A model generated the notes under the pieces. It was not told the origin of the DNA and ran no database searches. It saw only the letters and a list, made by a program, of their open reading frames with translations. Positions 1 to 9,499 of a stretch of 64,000 nucleotides of DNA are shown piece by piece (within the stretch, counting starts at the first letter, position 1; each line of letters opens with the position of its first letter). Origin of the DNA: Cyanobacterium sp. Dongsha4. Its GTDB lineage: Bacteria > Cyanobacteriota > Cyanobacteriia > Cyanobacteriales > Cyanobacteriaceae. A program made the position numbers and the translations under genes. The stretch lies in NCBI RefSeq assembly GCF_036345015.1, contig NZ_CP084098.1, forward strand, positions 1,315,326 through 1,379,325, written 5' to 3'.

Positions 1-1
1 T

Positions 2-448
2 GCTGAACCCCGTTTTATTCCCTCTGAGTCTATGTATCCCACTTTAGCCATAGGCGATCGCCTCGTAGTGGACAAAGTATCTTATAATTTTACTAAGCCT
101 CAAAATCAAGATATTATCGTTTTCAGCCCTCCTCCACAACTACAAATTTTGGGGTATCAACAAGATCAAGCCTTCATTAAAAGAATTATTGCCCAAGCAG
201 GAGAAACCGTTGCCGTTAAAGAAGGAAAAGTTTATGTGAACAATCTGCCCCTAGAAGAAGACTATATTCTCAGTCCCCCACAATACAACTTAGATGCGAT
301 CGAAGTACCTCAAGGATACGTCTTTGTCATGGGAGATAATCGCAATAACAGTAACGATTCTCATATCTGGGGATTTTTGCCTGTAGAAAATATTATTGGC
401 AAAGCTATTTTCACTTTTTGGCCTCCAGAACATATCGGTATCATTTAA
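2..448 (+). CDS. lepB: Signal peptidase I, 5'-truncated by the window edge
   Basis: Membrane-bound serine protease that removes signal peptides from exported proteins. The reading frame is open from base 2 and enters the window as AEPRFIPSES followed by MYPT, the family's catalytic box. The nucleophile serine is encoded at 29-31, just before the first visible ATG at 32, so that ATG is internal and the true start lies outside the window. The catalytic lysine is in the FIKRIIA segment, and the C-terminal box GDNRNNSNDSHIWG is present. The N-terminal membrane anchor is off the window. The 3' end is complete at 448. Family assignment is secure; which cyanobacterial LepB paralogue it is cannot be told. 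Confidence 0.93.
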   Translation, partial: AEPRFIPSESMYPTLAIGDRLVVDKVSYNFTKPQNQDIIVFSPPPQLQILGYQQDQAFIKRIIAQAGETVAVKEGKVYVNNLPLEEDYILSPPQYNLDAIEVPQGYVFVMGDNRNNSNDSHIWGFLPVENIIGKAIFTFWPPEHIGII

Positions 449-585
449 TATTCTTTATCTGAGATGTTAAAGTATTGGGAAGTAATGAGTAGAAATCACC
501 CTTGTCAGAAGCTAGAAATTTTTTAACTATAAACTATTCATTATTCACCACTCACCCTTGCTCTTTTCTAATTGCTAATTGTTAA

Positions 586-1542
586 ATGACTGAAAATACT
601 CAAACTATTGCCTTACCAAACATAGAAAGTGCGATCGCACTTGCAGGTATTCAAGAAGAAAATTTACAATTTATTGCCCGTCATACAGGAGCAAATTTAA
701 TACTGCGGGGACAAGATTTAGTTATTTACGGAAAAGAAAAACCTGTACAGAGAAGTATAGATGTGATTAACTTTTTAAAACCCTATTGGGATAGTGCTAA
801 ATCTATCACTCAACCAGATATTTTAACCGCATTTCAAGCACTAGATACAGGAAGAGTGGAAGAGTATCAGGATATTCAAAATGATGTGTTAGCCAAAACC
901 CGTCATGGAGAATTGATACGGGCAAAAACTTTTCGTCAAAGACAATACGTCAAAGCTATTAAAAAATATGATATTACCTTTGGTATTGGTCCTGCTGGAA
1001 CTGGAAAAACTTTCTTAGGGGCGGTTATTGCCGTACAAGCTCTATTAAATGGAGAGTGCGATCGTCTCATTTTAACACGTCCTGCTGTAGAAGCAGGAGA
1101 AAAATTAGGATTTTTACCCGGAGACTTACAACAGAAAGTAAACCCCTTTTTACGCCCCCTTTATGATGCCCTATATGAATTTATTGAACCGATTAAAATT
1201 CCCGACTTGATGGAAAGAGGAAAAATAGAAGTTGCCCCCCTTGCGTATATGAGAGGAAGAACCCTAAGTAATGCTTTTGTCATTGTAGATGAAGCTCAGA
1301 ACACCACTCCAGCACAATTAAAAATGGTATTGACTCGTTTAGGCTTTGGTTCAAAAATGATTGTCACAGGAGATATAACCCAGACAGATTTACCATCCCA
1401 TCAAGAATCAGGTTTAGTAGTTGCCACCAAAATCTTAAAAAATGTAGAGGGTATTGGTTTTTGTTACCTTACTCAAGCAGATGTAGTTAGACATCCTCTC
1501 GTGCAAAAAATTGTCGCCGCCTACGAAAAAGAGCATTGCTGA
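586..1542 (+). CDS. phoH: PhoH family ATPase
   Basis: Predicted cytoplasmic P-loop ATPase of the PhoH/PhoL family, thought to act in RNA metabolism or phosphate stress; the exact role in cyanobacteria is not settled. Walker A is GPAGTGKT at residues 135-142 and Walker B is VDEAQ at about 234-238, inside the conserved PhoH core. An N-terminal KH-like segment (about residues 15-65) precedes it. The length of 318 residues is normal. The start is preceded directly by two 7-bp repeat units (CTAATTG twice, ending about 5 bases before ATG), so no clear Shine-Dalgarno sequence is visible. Downstream it faces recQ across an intergenic box at 1563-1589. Confidence 0.93.
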   Translation: MTENTQTIALPNIESAIALAGIQEENLQFIARHTGANLILRGQDLVIYGKEKPVQRSIDVINFLKPYWDSAKSITQPDILTAFQALDTGRVEEYQDIQNDVLAKTRHGELIRAKTFRQRQYVKAIKKYDITFGIGPAGTGKTFLGAVIAVQALLNGECDRLILTRPAVEAGEKLGFLPGDLQQKVNPFLRPLYDALYEFIEPIKIPDLMERGKIEVAPLAYMRGRTLSNAFVIVDEAQNTTPAQLKMVLTRLGFGSKMIVTGDITQTDLPSHQESGLVVATKILKNVEGIGFCYLTQADVVRHPLVQKIVAAYEKEHC

Positions 1543-1562
1543 ATAACAGTATAAGTTAGTTG

Positions 1563-1589
1563 ACCTCAATTTGGTTTAAGAATATCAGG
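1563..1589 (+). repeat. Dispersed intergenic box, copy 1
   Basis: ACCTCAATTTGGTTTAAG followed by AATATCAGG. The same box occurs in the opposite orientation at 8109-8135, 14905-14933, 31841-31866 and 55290-55315. Four of the five copies lie between convergent genes. Function unknown. Confidence 0.6.
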
Positions 1590-1659
1590 TAAGTGTTAGG
1601 TTGTTGGGAGGTTGGGAGCAAATTTCTTTTTTATCTTAACTCCGAACTCAGGTTAATTA

Positions 1660-3144
1660 CTATTTGAAATTATTGCGGATACTAGCTTCACAATTATCGC
1701 ATTTCCCACAACGAAAATCTCTACCCTGTAAAAATCCAAAAGCATTGAGGAGAAAACCCCAACGACATTTTTTTGTTCTCATATATTCTTCGGTTAATTT
1801 GACTAATTTTTTTTGTTTTTGAATTAAATATTTGATATTTTCTTGAGGATTTTTGAGATTAATTTGATAGTTAAATGGGTCTAACCAATATAATTGTTTA
1901 CTAAGATTTAAGATTGAAAGATATACCTGTTTATCTCTGGATAAATTTTCTATATTCCCTTGAAATGGCAATTTTTTAATTATATTAATTGCTTCTTGAT
2001 ATTGCTTAATTTGTCTTTGGAGAAAGTATTTTTTGATATTTTTATCTTCAGGATTAAAGAGACCCGTTTTTTCACTAATTAGGGTTATTACTTCTGCTAG
2101 TTTGCCGTCTCTGCCACCTCTACCTATTTCTTGAATATACTCAGAAAGAAAGACAGGGGCTTGATAGTGGAATATCCATCGTAGGTTAGGTTTATTAATG
2201 CCCATGCCAAAAGCAGATGTACACACCACAAATTTGATTTTTTCTTCTAACCAATCTTGCTCAATGTTTCTGCGAATACTTGCTTCTAATCCGCCATGAT
2301 ATGCTTTATTTTGATAACCTAATTCATTTAGTAAGTGACTAATATTTTCACTATCTTTTCTGGTTCTGACATAAATTAAGCCACTTTGTTTCTTTTTATT
2401 TTTTATGTGGTTAATTAATTGTTTTTTTCTACTTTTGGGAGTCCAAATAGTTTTAATTTTTATCTGTAAGTTATCTCGATAAGGACTAATTAAAAATTTT
2501 TCAGGATTCGATAATTGCAAATATTCTTGAATAATTTTCTGAGTATTATTATCTGCTGTAGCGGTGAAAGCGGCGATGGGCAAAATTATAGATTCTTTTT
2601 TCATACCCATTTGAGGAGAATTTAGTTTAGATTTAATTAAACTAGAACGAATTGCACCTAAACGCAAATATGTCGGGCGAAAACTATCCCCCCATTGGCT
2701 AAGACAGTGGGCTTCGTCTAAAATTAGGGCGTTGATAATCAAGTTAGGATGAGAAATTATTTTCCAAATAGGCGGAGAAAGGAGAGTTTCTGGAGAAAGA
2801 TATAGCAACCTTAATTTCTGATTTTCTAGTAAGTTTAAAGTAAAGGTGCGATCGCGCTTTTTCATTTCACTATGTAAAATAGAAGCAGGTAAATTTTTTT
2901 GTCGCAACTCCAATACTTGATTTTCCATTAAAGCCACAAGGGGTGAAATCACTATAGTTAAACCTTTTTGTAATAAAGCGGGTAACTGAAAACAGAGAGA
3001 CTTACCGCCACCTGTAGGCATTACTACTAAACAATCCTTGCCTGATAAAAGTGAGTTAATAATTTCCTTTTGAGGATAACGAAAATCATCATATCCCCAA
3101 TATTTTTGTAGATTATATTTTAAGAATTGTAACGAATTATTCAT
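1660..3144 (-). CDS. recQ: RecQ family ATP-dependent DNA helicase (no HRDC domain)
   Basis: 3'-5' DNA helicase of superfamily 2, expected in recombination and repair. Walker A PTGGGKS is at residues 43-49 and the DEAH box at 143-146. The motif VI region reads IQEIGRGGRDG. A RecQ-C-terminal zinc module follows, with cysteines at about 460, 479, 482 and 485. The protein ends right after the zinc module at 494 residues, so the winged-helix and HRDC domains of E. coli-type RecQ (about 600 residues) are absent; this short form occurs in many bacteria. It is convergent with phoH. Family assignment is secure; orthology to E. coli RecQ is not claimed. Confidence 0.92.
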   Translation of the reverse strand: MNNSLQFLKYNLQKYWGYDDFRYPQKEIINSLLSGKDCLVVMPTGGGKSLCFQLPALLQKGLTIVISPLVALMENQVLELRQKNLPASILHSEMKKRDRTFTLNLLENQKLRLLYLSPETLLSPPIWKIISHPNLIINALILDEAHCLSQWGDSFRPTYLRLGAIRSSLIKSKLNSPQMGMKKESIILPIAAFTATADNNTQKIIQEYLQLSNPEKFLISPYRDNLQIKIKTIWTPKSRKKQLINHIKNKKKQSGLIYVRTRKDSENISHLLNELGYQNKAYHGGLEASIRRNIEQDWLEEKIKFVVCTSAFGMGINKPNLRWIFHYQAPVFLSEYIQEIGRGGRDGKLAEVITLISEKTGLFNPEDKNIKKYFLQRQIKQYQEAINIIKKLPFQGNIENLSRDKQVYLSILNLSKQLYWLDPFNYQINLKNPQENIKYLIQKQKKLVKLTEEYMRTKKCRWGFLLNAFGFLQGRDFRCGKCDNCEASIRNNFK

Positions 3145-3365
3145 AAATTTATGAAAGTCTAAATAGTTAAGGAGAGATTAGGAAAAAGAAGGGATATTGC
3201 ATTTAATTAGAGTAAAATTGATTACAATAAATTCTGTGTTATCTTATTTTCATTTATTTACGAAAAATAGTTACTATTTCTTCCTAGTTTCTTCTTGACT
3301 AACTATTATCAACAAAATTTAGGAAAAACTTAGTTAATATAGAAAAAAGATTTGAGGAACAAAAT

Positions 3366-4133
3366 ATGTTAAAAGCGATCGCATCTATAGCTAGTATTAC
3401 TTCAATTATTTTACTTAATCCCACGAATATATCAGCACAAACTCAAGACTTTAATGCAAATAGTTATCAAAAAAATACCAATAGTTCATTAATAGCCCAA
3501 ACCATGCCTCGCCTACGTTTCAAATTACCAGATAGAGGAGTGCCGGGGGCAAGAATTGGGGGAGCAACCAGAAGTGGCGACAAATCAACGGTAGTAACCG
3601 CCATTATTCCCCCTGAAAAATTAGCGTTAACCATTGACGACTCACCCACAATCTTTGTTTATCTACCTAAGAATGATGCTTTTGACGCAACTGTCAAGGT
3701 GGTAGATGAAAATGGCAAAGAAATATATACCAAAAATTTTACCCCCCCCAATGAAGCAGGAGTTTTAAGAGTCAAATTACCAGCTAACATTAACCTAGAA
3801 GAAACAAAATTGTACAAATGGGAGATTCAGTTAATCTCAGAAGACGATAACCCCTTAACCGCTTTTAAATTAAGAACAGTTGGTTGGTTAGAAAAAGTTT
3901 CTTTACCCGAAGAAATGCAACAGGAAATAACAACAGATAAAGAATGGGATAGTTTAAATACCCTAGCTGAAGCAGGTATTTGGTATGACACCCTAGAAGG
4001 ATTAGCTTTACTACGTGCCGAAAATCCACAAGACAATCAAATAAAAAAAGAATGGGTTGAATTGTTGAATTCCGTTGGTTTAGATAGTATTGCTGAAATT
4101 GCTATCTTCCCTGAAGTGGTACAAATCAATTAG
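3366..4133 (+). CDS. DUF928 domain-containing exported protein
   Basis: Cyanobacterial protein of unknown function. A signal peptide is visible at residues 1-25, ending with ISAQ, so the product should be periplasmic or outer-membrane associated. The DUF928 region starts near residue 50 (motif RGVPGARIGGATRSG) and ends with an alpha-helical segment (LAEAGIWYDTLEGLALLR). A GAGGAAC ribosome-binding sequence lies about 6 bases before ATG. In other cyanobacteria DUF928 genes often sit near CHASE2 or filamentous haemagglutinin-like genes; none is next to this one. A compound repeat begins directly at its stop codon. Confidence 0.8.
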   Translation: MLKAIASIASITSIILLNPTNISAQTQDFNANSYQKNTNSSLIAQTMPRLRFKLPDRGVPGARIGGATRSGDKSTVVTAIIPPEKLALTIDDSPTIFVYLPKNDAFDATVKVVDENGKEIYTKNFTPPNEAGVLRVKLPANINLEETKLYKWEIQLISEDDNPLTAFKLRTVGWLEKVSLPEEMQQEITTDKEWDSLNTLAEAGIWYDTLEGLALLRAENPQDNQIKKEWVELLNSVGLDSIAEIAIFPEVVQIN

Positions 4134-4136
4134 AAT

Positions 4137-4236
4137 AAAAAAGGGCAAGGGGCAAAGGACAAAAGGCGAAAGGCAAACCCCCCTTTATCCCCCCTCGAGA
4201 GGAGGGAGGGCAAGAGGCAAAAGTGTTTAATTAATT
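4137..4236 (+). repeat. Composite intergenic repeat, copy 1
   Basis: Starts with five 7-base units (GGGCAAG, GGGCAAA, GGACAAA, AGGCGAA, AGGCAAA), passes through a C-rich/G-rich imperfect hairpin (about 4178-4210) and ends GGCAAAAGTGTTTAATTAA. An inverted relative lies at 46532-46623 and a partial one at 26411-26470. Confidence 0.7.
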
Positions 4237-4313
4237 TCTCCCTAATCCCCTAACACCCCAATACCCGATTTCCCTATCCCCCCTCATCTCCCCAACACCT
4301 TAAAACCTGAATC

Positions 4314-4341
4314 CCGAACTCCGAACTCCGAACTCCGAACT
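4314..4341 (+). repeat. 7-bp tandem repeat array (CCGAACT x4)
   Basis: Four exact CCGAACT units just upstream of the HAS-barrel gene. The same unit recurs near 1640, 8081-8101, 17384, 26344-26364, 33297 and 44422. Confidence 0.9.
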
Positions 4342-4359
4342 CATTATTCAATTTTTTCA

Positions 4360-5031
4360 ATGCGTTTACCATTACCAAAACAGGAAAGAGAAAATCCCCT
4401 TTCTGAACATATAGGAGAAGTAATAGAAACTTCAACCACAGAATTTTTAGCCCAATGCTTAGAGCCAGAAGAATTAAATTTTCCAACTATGCCACCCTTC
4501 GGCAGTTGGGTTAAATCTTTTGATGAAGAATCTGGAAATAAAATATTTGCTGTGGTGACAAATGTAACTACTGCTCCTGTGGATTCTGTACACAAAGCAA
4601 GAGCGTTAGGTTTAACTTTAGCAGAATTAAGGGAACAGCAACCGCAAATTTTCGCTATGTTGAGAACCGAATTTCGGGCGGTAATTATTGGTTTTGAAAC
4701 TCCTGCTACTAACGACAATAATGGTTATAGTCCCAGTAATGGCAATATATATCAATATTTGCCTCCCCGTCCTCCTCAAATTCATCAAGGGGTTTTTCGT
4801 TGTGTGCCTGATGAGGTAATCAAGTTTACTGCTAATCCAGATTTTTTAAGGGTTTTATTACAAATGCAAAATACCCCCGTTGAATCTCTCATTGCCGCTA
4901 CCTTAAGAGAATCATACCGTTTGAGAAATGGCGATCGCACTTGGCTGGTTAACGCAGGTAGGACTCTTAGTGTCTTATTGAAAAATGATTATGATTGTTT
5001 AAAGTATATTCTTAGTCAAGTTCATTGGTAA
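4360..5031 (+). CDS. HAS-barrel domain protein, cyanobacterial conserved
   Basis: Cytoplasmic protein of 223 residues with no signal peptide or membrane segment. The N-terminal half (about residues 15-110) looks like a HAS-barrel, the small beta-barrel seen in HerA-type and ATP synthase-like proteins: GEVIETSTTEFLAQC, FGSWVKSF, IFAVVTNVTT. The C-terminal half is an uncharacterised region that ends in an amphipathic helix. Homologues are common in cyanobacteria and their role is not known. The start ATG follows an array of 7-bp repeats by about 18 bases and has no clear Shine-Dalgarno sequence. It faces the mechanosensitive channel gene. Confidence 0.75.
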   Translation: MRLPLPKQERENPLSEHIGEVIETSTTEFLAQCLEPEELNFPTMPPFGSWVKSFDEESGNKIFAVVTNVTTAPVDSVHKARALGLTLAELREQQPQIFAMLRTEFRAVIIGFETPATNDNNGYSPSNGNIYQYLPPRPPQIHQGVFRCVPDEVIKFTANPDFLRVLLQMQNTPVESLIAATLRESYRLRNGDRTWLVNAGRTLSVLLKNDYDCLKYILSQVHW

Positions 5032-5054
5032 AGTTTAATAATTTATTTAATACT

Positions 5055-6113
5055 TTAATTGTTGTTGACATAAAGTGTTTGTGTGGGGTAAGCGAAAGTA
5101 ATTTTATGGTGAGAAAATGCCTTTTTGATCGCAAAATTTACCTCATTTTGAGCCATGCGAGAAATATATAATTCGTTACTATGAACATAATAAATGATGT
5201 CAAAATTTAAGCTAAAATTACCAAATCCTGAGAAAAAAGCAACATCAAATGTTATATTTTTTATCCCTATTAATGCTTCTTTTATTATGTCAGGAATTGT
5301 CTCTAAAATTTCGTTTTCTGTTTCATAAACTACCCCTATTTTTAAGATTACTTGTCTGCGTTGCATTCTTTTAAAATTGCGTAATCTGGAGTTAGTTAAA
5401 TCAGTATTTGCCAGAATTAATTGCTCTCCGGTTAGGGCTTTTATTCTTGTTGTTTTGATGCCGATATGTTCTACAAAACCGATATAATCATCTACTGCTA
5501 CTAAGTCTGAAATTTCAAAAGGGCGATCGAATAAAATAGCAAAATAACTAAATAAATCTTGTAAAATACCTTGAGAAGCTAAAGCCAAAGCCACACCACC
5601 GATTCCCAAACCTGCAACTATAGCCCCTATATCAAAACCCAAATTACTGAGAATAAAAATAGTTGCTAATGTCCAAATTACTACTCTTAAAGCAGGAAAT
5701 AAAGCATTAATTTTACGCTCAATTTCCTTATTAGAATCATGATATTTTTGACTATAATATTCGATTAAAATTCTTGCAATGTCCACTAATAATTTTCCCA
5801 CGCAAAAAGTTGTGGCAATAATTGAAAATGTTTTAACAGCACCGAGAATACTTTTATGTAACTGAATTTCTTTAATGGTAAGGTAAAATAAACCAAAATA
5901 GGTAATAGGTAAAAAATGTTTTGCTAAAATATTGGTAATTTTATAAGCGAGTAAATTCTGATTATCTTTGCTGATTTTTTTTAATTGTCTAACCACAATA
6001 TTTTTAGCTACCTTTAAGAAACAATAACCTAACACGAGCAGAAGAATAGAAATGATTATATCTTTAGCTAAACTAGGTAACTTTTCTGATAAATTAATAA
6101 AAAAATCTAACAT
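5055..6113 (-). CDS. Mechanosensitive ion channel, MscS family
   Basis: Membrane channel that opens under membrane tension and protects against hypo-osmotic shock. Four hydrophobic segments precede the pore helix (residues about 15-35, 65-85, 90-115, 145-165). The pore-lining helix and the start of the beta domain are recognisable: GLGIGGVALALASQGILQDL, then FDRPFEISDLV. The C-terminal alpha/beta region follows. The length of 352 residues is typical of small MscS-like proteins. It is a single gene, divergent from the solute-binding lipoprotein gene at 6211. Confidence 0.9.
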   Translation of the reverse strand: MLDFFINLSEKLPSLAKDIIISILLLVLGYCFLKVAKNIVVRQLKKISKDNQNLLAYKITNILAKHFLPITYFGLFYLTIKEIQLHKSILGAVKTFSIIATTFCVGKLLVDIARILIEYYSQKYHDSNKEIERKINALFPALRVVIWTLATIFILSNLGFDIGAIVAGLGIGGVALALASQGILQDLFSYFAILFDRPFEISDLVAVDDYIGFVEHIGIKTTRIKALTGEQLILANTDLTNSRLRNFKRMQRRQVILKIGVVYETENEILETIPDIIKEALIGIKNITFDVAFFSGFGNFSLNFDIIYYVHSNELYISRMAQNEVNFAIKKAFSHHKITFAYPTQTLYVNNN

Positions 6114-6210
6114 AAATAACTATTGATTTAAAATATATTTTATAAAAACTATAACTAATATATAATTTTTGTATCATAGCACTGAATTGATATTTCAACT
6201 ATTAATAATT

Positions 6211-7989
6211 ATGAAAACCTTAAAATTTATACGTCCTATATTTTGCGAAAAAATAACTAAATTATTAACTATATCTCTATTATTTATAAGTTTAAATTTA
6301 TCAATATCTAGTTGTAACGTTATCAATAAAACAGATAATTCCTCACGAATTATACAATCAGTTTTAAGTGATCCAAAAACCTTTAATGTAGCACTTTCTC
6401 AAGAGTCACCTAATATTTTTGGTTTAACCTATGAGGGGTTAGTAAGAGAGAATCCTTTGACGGGCGAAATTGAACCAGCATTGGCTAAAAATTGGACTAT
6501 TTCTGATGATAAATTAACGATTATTTTTACTTTAAAAGAAGATTTAAAATGGTCTGACGGACAACCATTAACAGTGGATGATGTTGTCTTTAGTTATAAT
6601 CAAATTTACCTTAATGAAGAGATACCTACAAATGTTAGGGATAGTTTACGCATTGGTCAAAGTCGAGCTTTTCCTACGGTAGAAAAATTAAATGAATCTC
6701 AAGTTAAATTCACAATTCCTGAACCATTCGCTCCATTTTTGGATAGCACAGGATTAGCAATTTTACCTAAACATATTTTGGAAGAAAAAGTTAATACTAA
6801 AGGCAGTGATGGAAAGCCACTTTTCTTATCTTTTTGGGGTGTGGATACTCCCCCTGAAAATTTAGTGGTTAATGGTGCTTATAAATTAAAAAACTATGTA
6901 ACTTCTCAACGAATTATTTTCACAAAAAATCCTTTCTATTGGGAAAAAGATATTATGGGTAATCAGCTACCTTATATAGAAGAAGTTGTATGGGAAATTG
7001 TTGAATCAACAGACACTTCTTTATTACAATTTCGTTCGGGTAGTTTAGATTCTGTTGGCATTACACCTGAGTATTTTTCCCTTTTAAAGAAAGAAGAAAA
7101 GAGAGGAAATTTTACTATTTTTAATGGTGGTCCTGCCTATGGTACAACTTTTATGGCATTCAATCTTAATCAGGGTTCAAGAGATGGTAAGCCTTTAGTA
7201 ACTCCTTATAAATCAAGATGGTTTAATAATGTCAATTTTCGGAGAGCGATCGCACATGGTATAAATAGAGAGAGAATGATCAATAATATTTATCGGGGTT
7301 TAGGAGAGCCTCAAAACTCCCCCATTTCGGTGCAGTCACCTTTTTATGATCAAACCATTAAAGGATATGATTATGACCCAGAATTAGCCAAGCAAATACT
7401 TTTAGAAGAAGGTTTTAAATATAGAGAAGATGGCAAACTTTTAGACTCAGAAAATAATGAAGTTAGATTTACTCTTTTAACCAATGCGGGGAATAAAATT
7501 AGAGAGTCTTTAGGTTCACAAATAAAGCAAGATTTAAGCCAAATTGGTATTACTGTGGACTTTACCCCGATCGCATTTAATGTTTTAGTAGATAAATTAA
7601 GTAATTCTTTAGATTGGGAAGCCCATATTATTGGTTTTACTGGCGGTAATGAGCCTAATGGTGGTGCTAATTTATGGTTTCCAGATGGAAATTTACATCT
7701 TTTTAATCAAAAACCTCAACCCGGAAGACAACCCATTGAAGGTAGAGTTATCGCTGATTGGGAAGCCAAAATTGGACAATTATATATAGACGGAGCAAGG
7801 GAATTAGACTTTGAAAAAAGAAAAGAAATTTATGATCAAACTCAACAATTAGCCTCTGAATATTTACCCTTAATTTATTTAGTGAATCCCTACTCTTTAT
7901 CTGCTGTCAGAAATCGCATTGAAGGAGTTGAATATTCTGCCCTAGGTGGTGCTTTTTGGAACATACAAAAATTAACTATTAGGGATTAA
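6211..7989 (+). CDS. ABC transporter substrate-binding lipoprotein (peptide/nickel type, SBP family 5)
   Basis: Periplasmic-side binding lipoprotein for an ABC importer of the oligopeptide/dipeptide/nickel class. The ATG at 6211 is preferred to an upstream TTG in frame at 6169, because it places a hydrophobic signal sequence at the N-terminus ending in the lipobox ISSC at about residue 35. The SBP_bac_5 signature region is clear: LAKNWTISDDKLTIIFTLKEDLKWSDGQPLTVDDVVFSYN. The protein has about 592 residues, normal for the family. No permease or ATPase gene is adjacent, so the transporter partners are elsewhere. The substrate cannot be inferred. Confidence 0.9.
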   Translation: MKTLKFIRPIFCEKITKLLTISLLFISLNLSISSCNVINKTDNSSRIIQSVLSDPKTFNVALSQESPNIFGLTYEGLVRENPLTGEIEPALAKNWTISDDKLTIIFTLKEDLKWSDGQPLTVDDVVFSYNQIYLNEEIPTNVRDSLRIGQSRAFPTVEKLNESQVKFTIPEPFAPFLDSTGLAILPKHILEEKVNTKGSDGKPLFLSFWGVDTPPENLVVNGAYKLKNYVTSQRIIFTKNPFYWEKDIMGNQLPYIEEVVWEIVESTDTSLLQFRSGSLDSVGITPEYFSLLKKEEKRGNFTIFNGGPAYGTTFMAFNLNQGSRDGKPLVTPYKSRWFNNVNFRRAIAHGINRERMINNIYRGLGEPQNSPISVQSPFYDQTIKGYDYDPELAKQILLEEGFKYREDGKLLDSENNEVRFTLLTNAGNKIRESLGSQIKQDLSQIGITVDFTPIAFNVLVDKLSNSLDWEAHIIGFTGGNEPNGGANLWFPDGNLHLFNQKPQPGRQPIEGRVIADWEAKIGQLYIDGARELDFEKRKEIYDQTQQLASEYLPLIYLVNPYSLSAVRNRIEGVEYSALGGAFWNIQKLTIRD

Positions 7990-8019
7990 GAAAAGTTAAA
8001 AAGGCAAAGGGCAAAGGTA

Positions 8020-8101
8020 AATAGTGAATAGTGAATAGTGAATAGTTGATAATTAAAAATTAAAAATTAAAAACTCTGAACTCCGAACTCCGAACTCCGA
8101 A
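8020..8101 (+). repeat. Three successive 7-bp repeat arrays
   Basis: AATAGTG x3 plus a variant (8020-8047), ATTAAAA x3 (8052-8072), then CTCTGAA and CTCCGAA x3 (8074-8101). Different units, same 7-base period, in one intergenic gap between convergent genes. Confidence 0.9.
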
Positions 8102-8108
8102 CCCTTAT

Positions 8109-8135
8109 CCGATATTCTTAAACCGAACCGAGGTT
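8109..8135 (-). repeat. Dispersed intergenic box, copy 2
   Basis: Plus-strand text is CCGATATTCTTAAACC followed by GAACCGAGGTT. It overlaps the stop codon of the P450 gene (complement of 8134-8136). See copy 1 at 1563. Confidence 0.6.
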
Positions 8136-9480
8136 ATTTATGACCTAAAAATTTCATGGGAATGCCTCCTTCAGGGCTTAAAACTACTCCACGACGACGG
8201 GGTTTTACGGCTTTTTTTGTGACTAACTCCAAATCATACTCTCGCAGTATTTTAGCCACTACTAAGCGCATCTCATAGGTAGCTAATGCCTCTCCTAGAC
8301 AACGGCGCACCCCTCCTCCAAAAGGTAAAAACTCATAAGGGGAATATTGTCGGTTTAAAAATCTTTCTGGTTGAAATTGATTGGGATTGGGATATAAGTC
8401 TTCTCGTTGATGGGTTAAATAAATGCACCCTGTCACTATTGTTCCTTTTTTGACTGTTTGCCCTAATATTTGCACATCTTCGGTTGCTACTCGGGGAAAA
8501 GTTAACATTGCCACTGGATAGATTCGTAGTGTTTCATTACAAACGGCAGTAAGATAGGGTTGTTTATAAATGGTCGTACCGTCACTATCTGGGGCTAAGG
8601 CGTTTAATTCTTGTAGGAGTTTTTCTTTTACTTCTGGATAATAGTAAATCCAATACAATGCCCATGACATTGCGATCGCAGTAGTTTCATGTCCTGCAAA
8701 CAGAATTAACATTAATTCGTCTCTTAATTCTTGGTTGGTTAATCCTTCTCCATTTTCGTCTTTCGCTTCTAAAAGCAGGGATAACATATCTATTCTTTCT
8801 GAGTTTTTTTCTTTTCTTCTCTCTTCTATTTCACGGTAAATTAAATCATCTAATCTTTTTTTGGTTCTGAGAAAACTACCCCAAGGACTCCATTTTCCCA
8901 AGTCTTTCCGTAGCCATTCATAAAATAGGAAACTAATATTAATTGGCTGGTTGAAGCGGTCTAAAATATCTTTGATTAATTGTGCCATTTCCAAGAAGCG
9001 ATCGCCTTCTGTAAGTCCAAAAACCACCTTAAGTATTACTTGTAATGAAACTTCCTGCATGGTTTCCCTAGTGATAAAAATATCATTAGTTTCAAACTTA
9101 CTAAATAAATTATTAACTATCTCCTGCACCGAATTACCATAATAGATCATGCGATCGCCGTGAAAGGGAGGCATCATCAATTTTCTTTCTCGTTTGTGTC
9201 TTTTCCCATCCAAGGAAAGTAAAGAAGAATAACCCACAATAGGAGTAAGTACCGTGTTTAACTCACCGTCAGCAAAAAAGGTTTGACGATCATTCGTTAA
9301 TATTTGCTGTATGGCATCTGGATGATTAACAAATAAAATATTATTACCAAACCCAGTAATTTGAGCAGTAAATAAATCTTGATACTCTTTGACTGCCTGA
9401 CTCATATATTCAGGAGGATTCAAAATCCACTTTACAGTCTGTAACCATACAGGAGTTGATAATTGATTGACGTAAACCAT
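8134..9480 (-). CDS. Cytochrome P450 (CYP110-like)
   Basis: Haem-thiolate monooxygenase of 448 residues. The haem loop FLPFGGGVRRCLGEA supplies the proximal cysteine at about residue 394. The I-helix oxygen-activation motif is AGHETT and the K-helix motif is ETLR (NETLRIYP). The N-terminus (NPPEYMSQAVKEYQDLF) resembles the cyanobacterial CYP110 group, whose members oxidise alkanes or fatty acids; the substrate here is not inferable. No N-terminal anchor helix is evident. It starts 19 bases after a small membrane-protein gene on the same strand, suggesting co-transcription. No ferredoxin or reductase gene is nearby. Confidence 0.93.
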   Translation of the reverse strand: MVYVNQLSTPVWLQTVKWILNPPEYMSQAVKEYQDLFTAQITGFGNNILFVNHPDAIQQILTNDRQTFFADGELNTVLTPIVGYSSLLSLDGKRHKRERKLMMPPFHGDRMIYYGNSVQEIVNNLFSKFETNDIFITRETMQEVSLQVILKVVFGLTEGDRFLEMAQLIKDILDRFNQPINISFLFYEWLRKDLGKWSPWGSFLRTKKRLDDLIYREIEERRKEKNSERIDMLSLLLEAKDENGEGLTNQELRDELMLILFAGHETTAIAMSWALYWIYYYPEVKEKLLQELNALAPDSDGTTIYKQPYLTAVCNETLRIYPVAMLTFPRVATEDVQILGQTVKKGTIVTGCIYLTHQREDLYPNPNQFQPERFLNRQYSPYEFLPFGGGVRRCLGEALATYEMRLVVAKILREYDLELVTKKAVKPRRRGVVLSPEGGIPMKFLGHK

Positions 9481-9499
9481 TTTTATATTCTTCTTCTGT

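Noticed and set aside
6169-6210. Upstream TTG start for the peptide-binding lipoprotein
   Set aside because: It would put 14 extra residues before the signal peptide; ATG 6211 gives a normal lipoprotein signal.
8020-8101. CRISPR-like array
   Set aside because: Units of 7 bases without spacers; these are short tandem repeats, and no cas gene is nearby.
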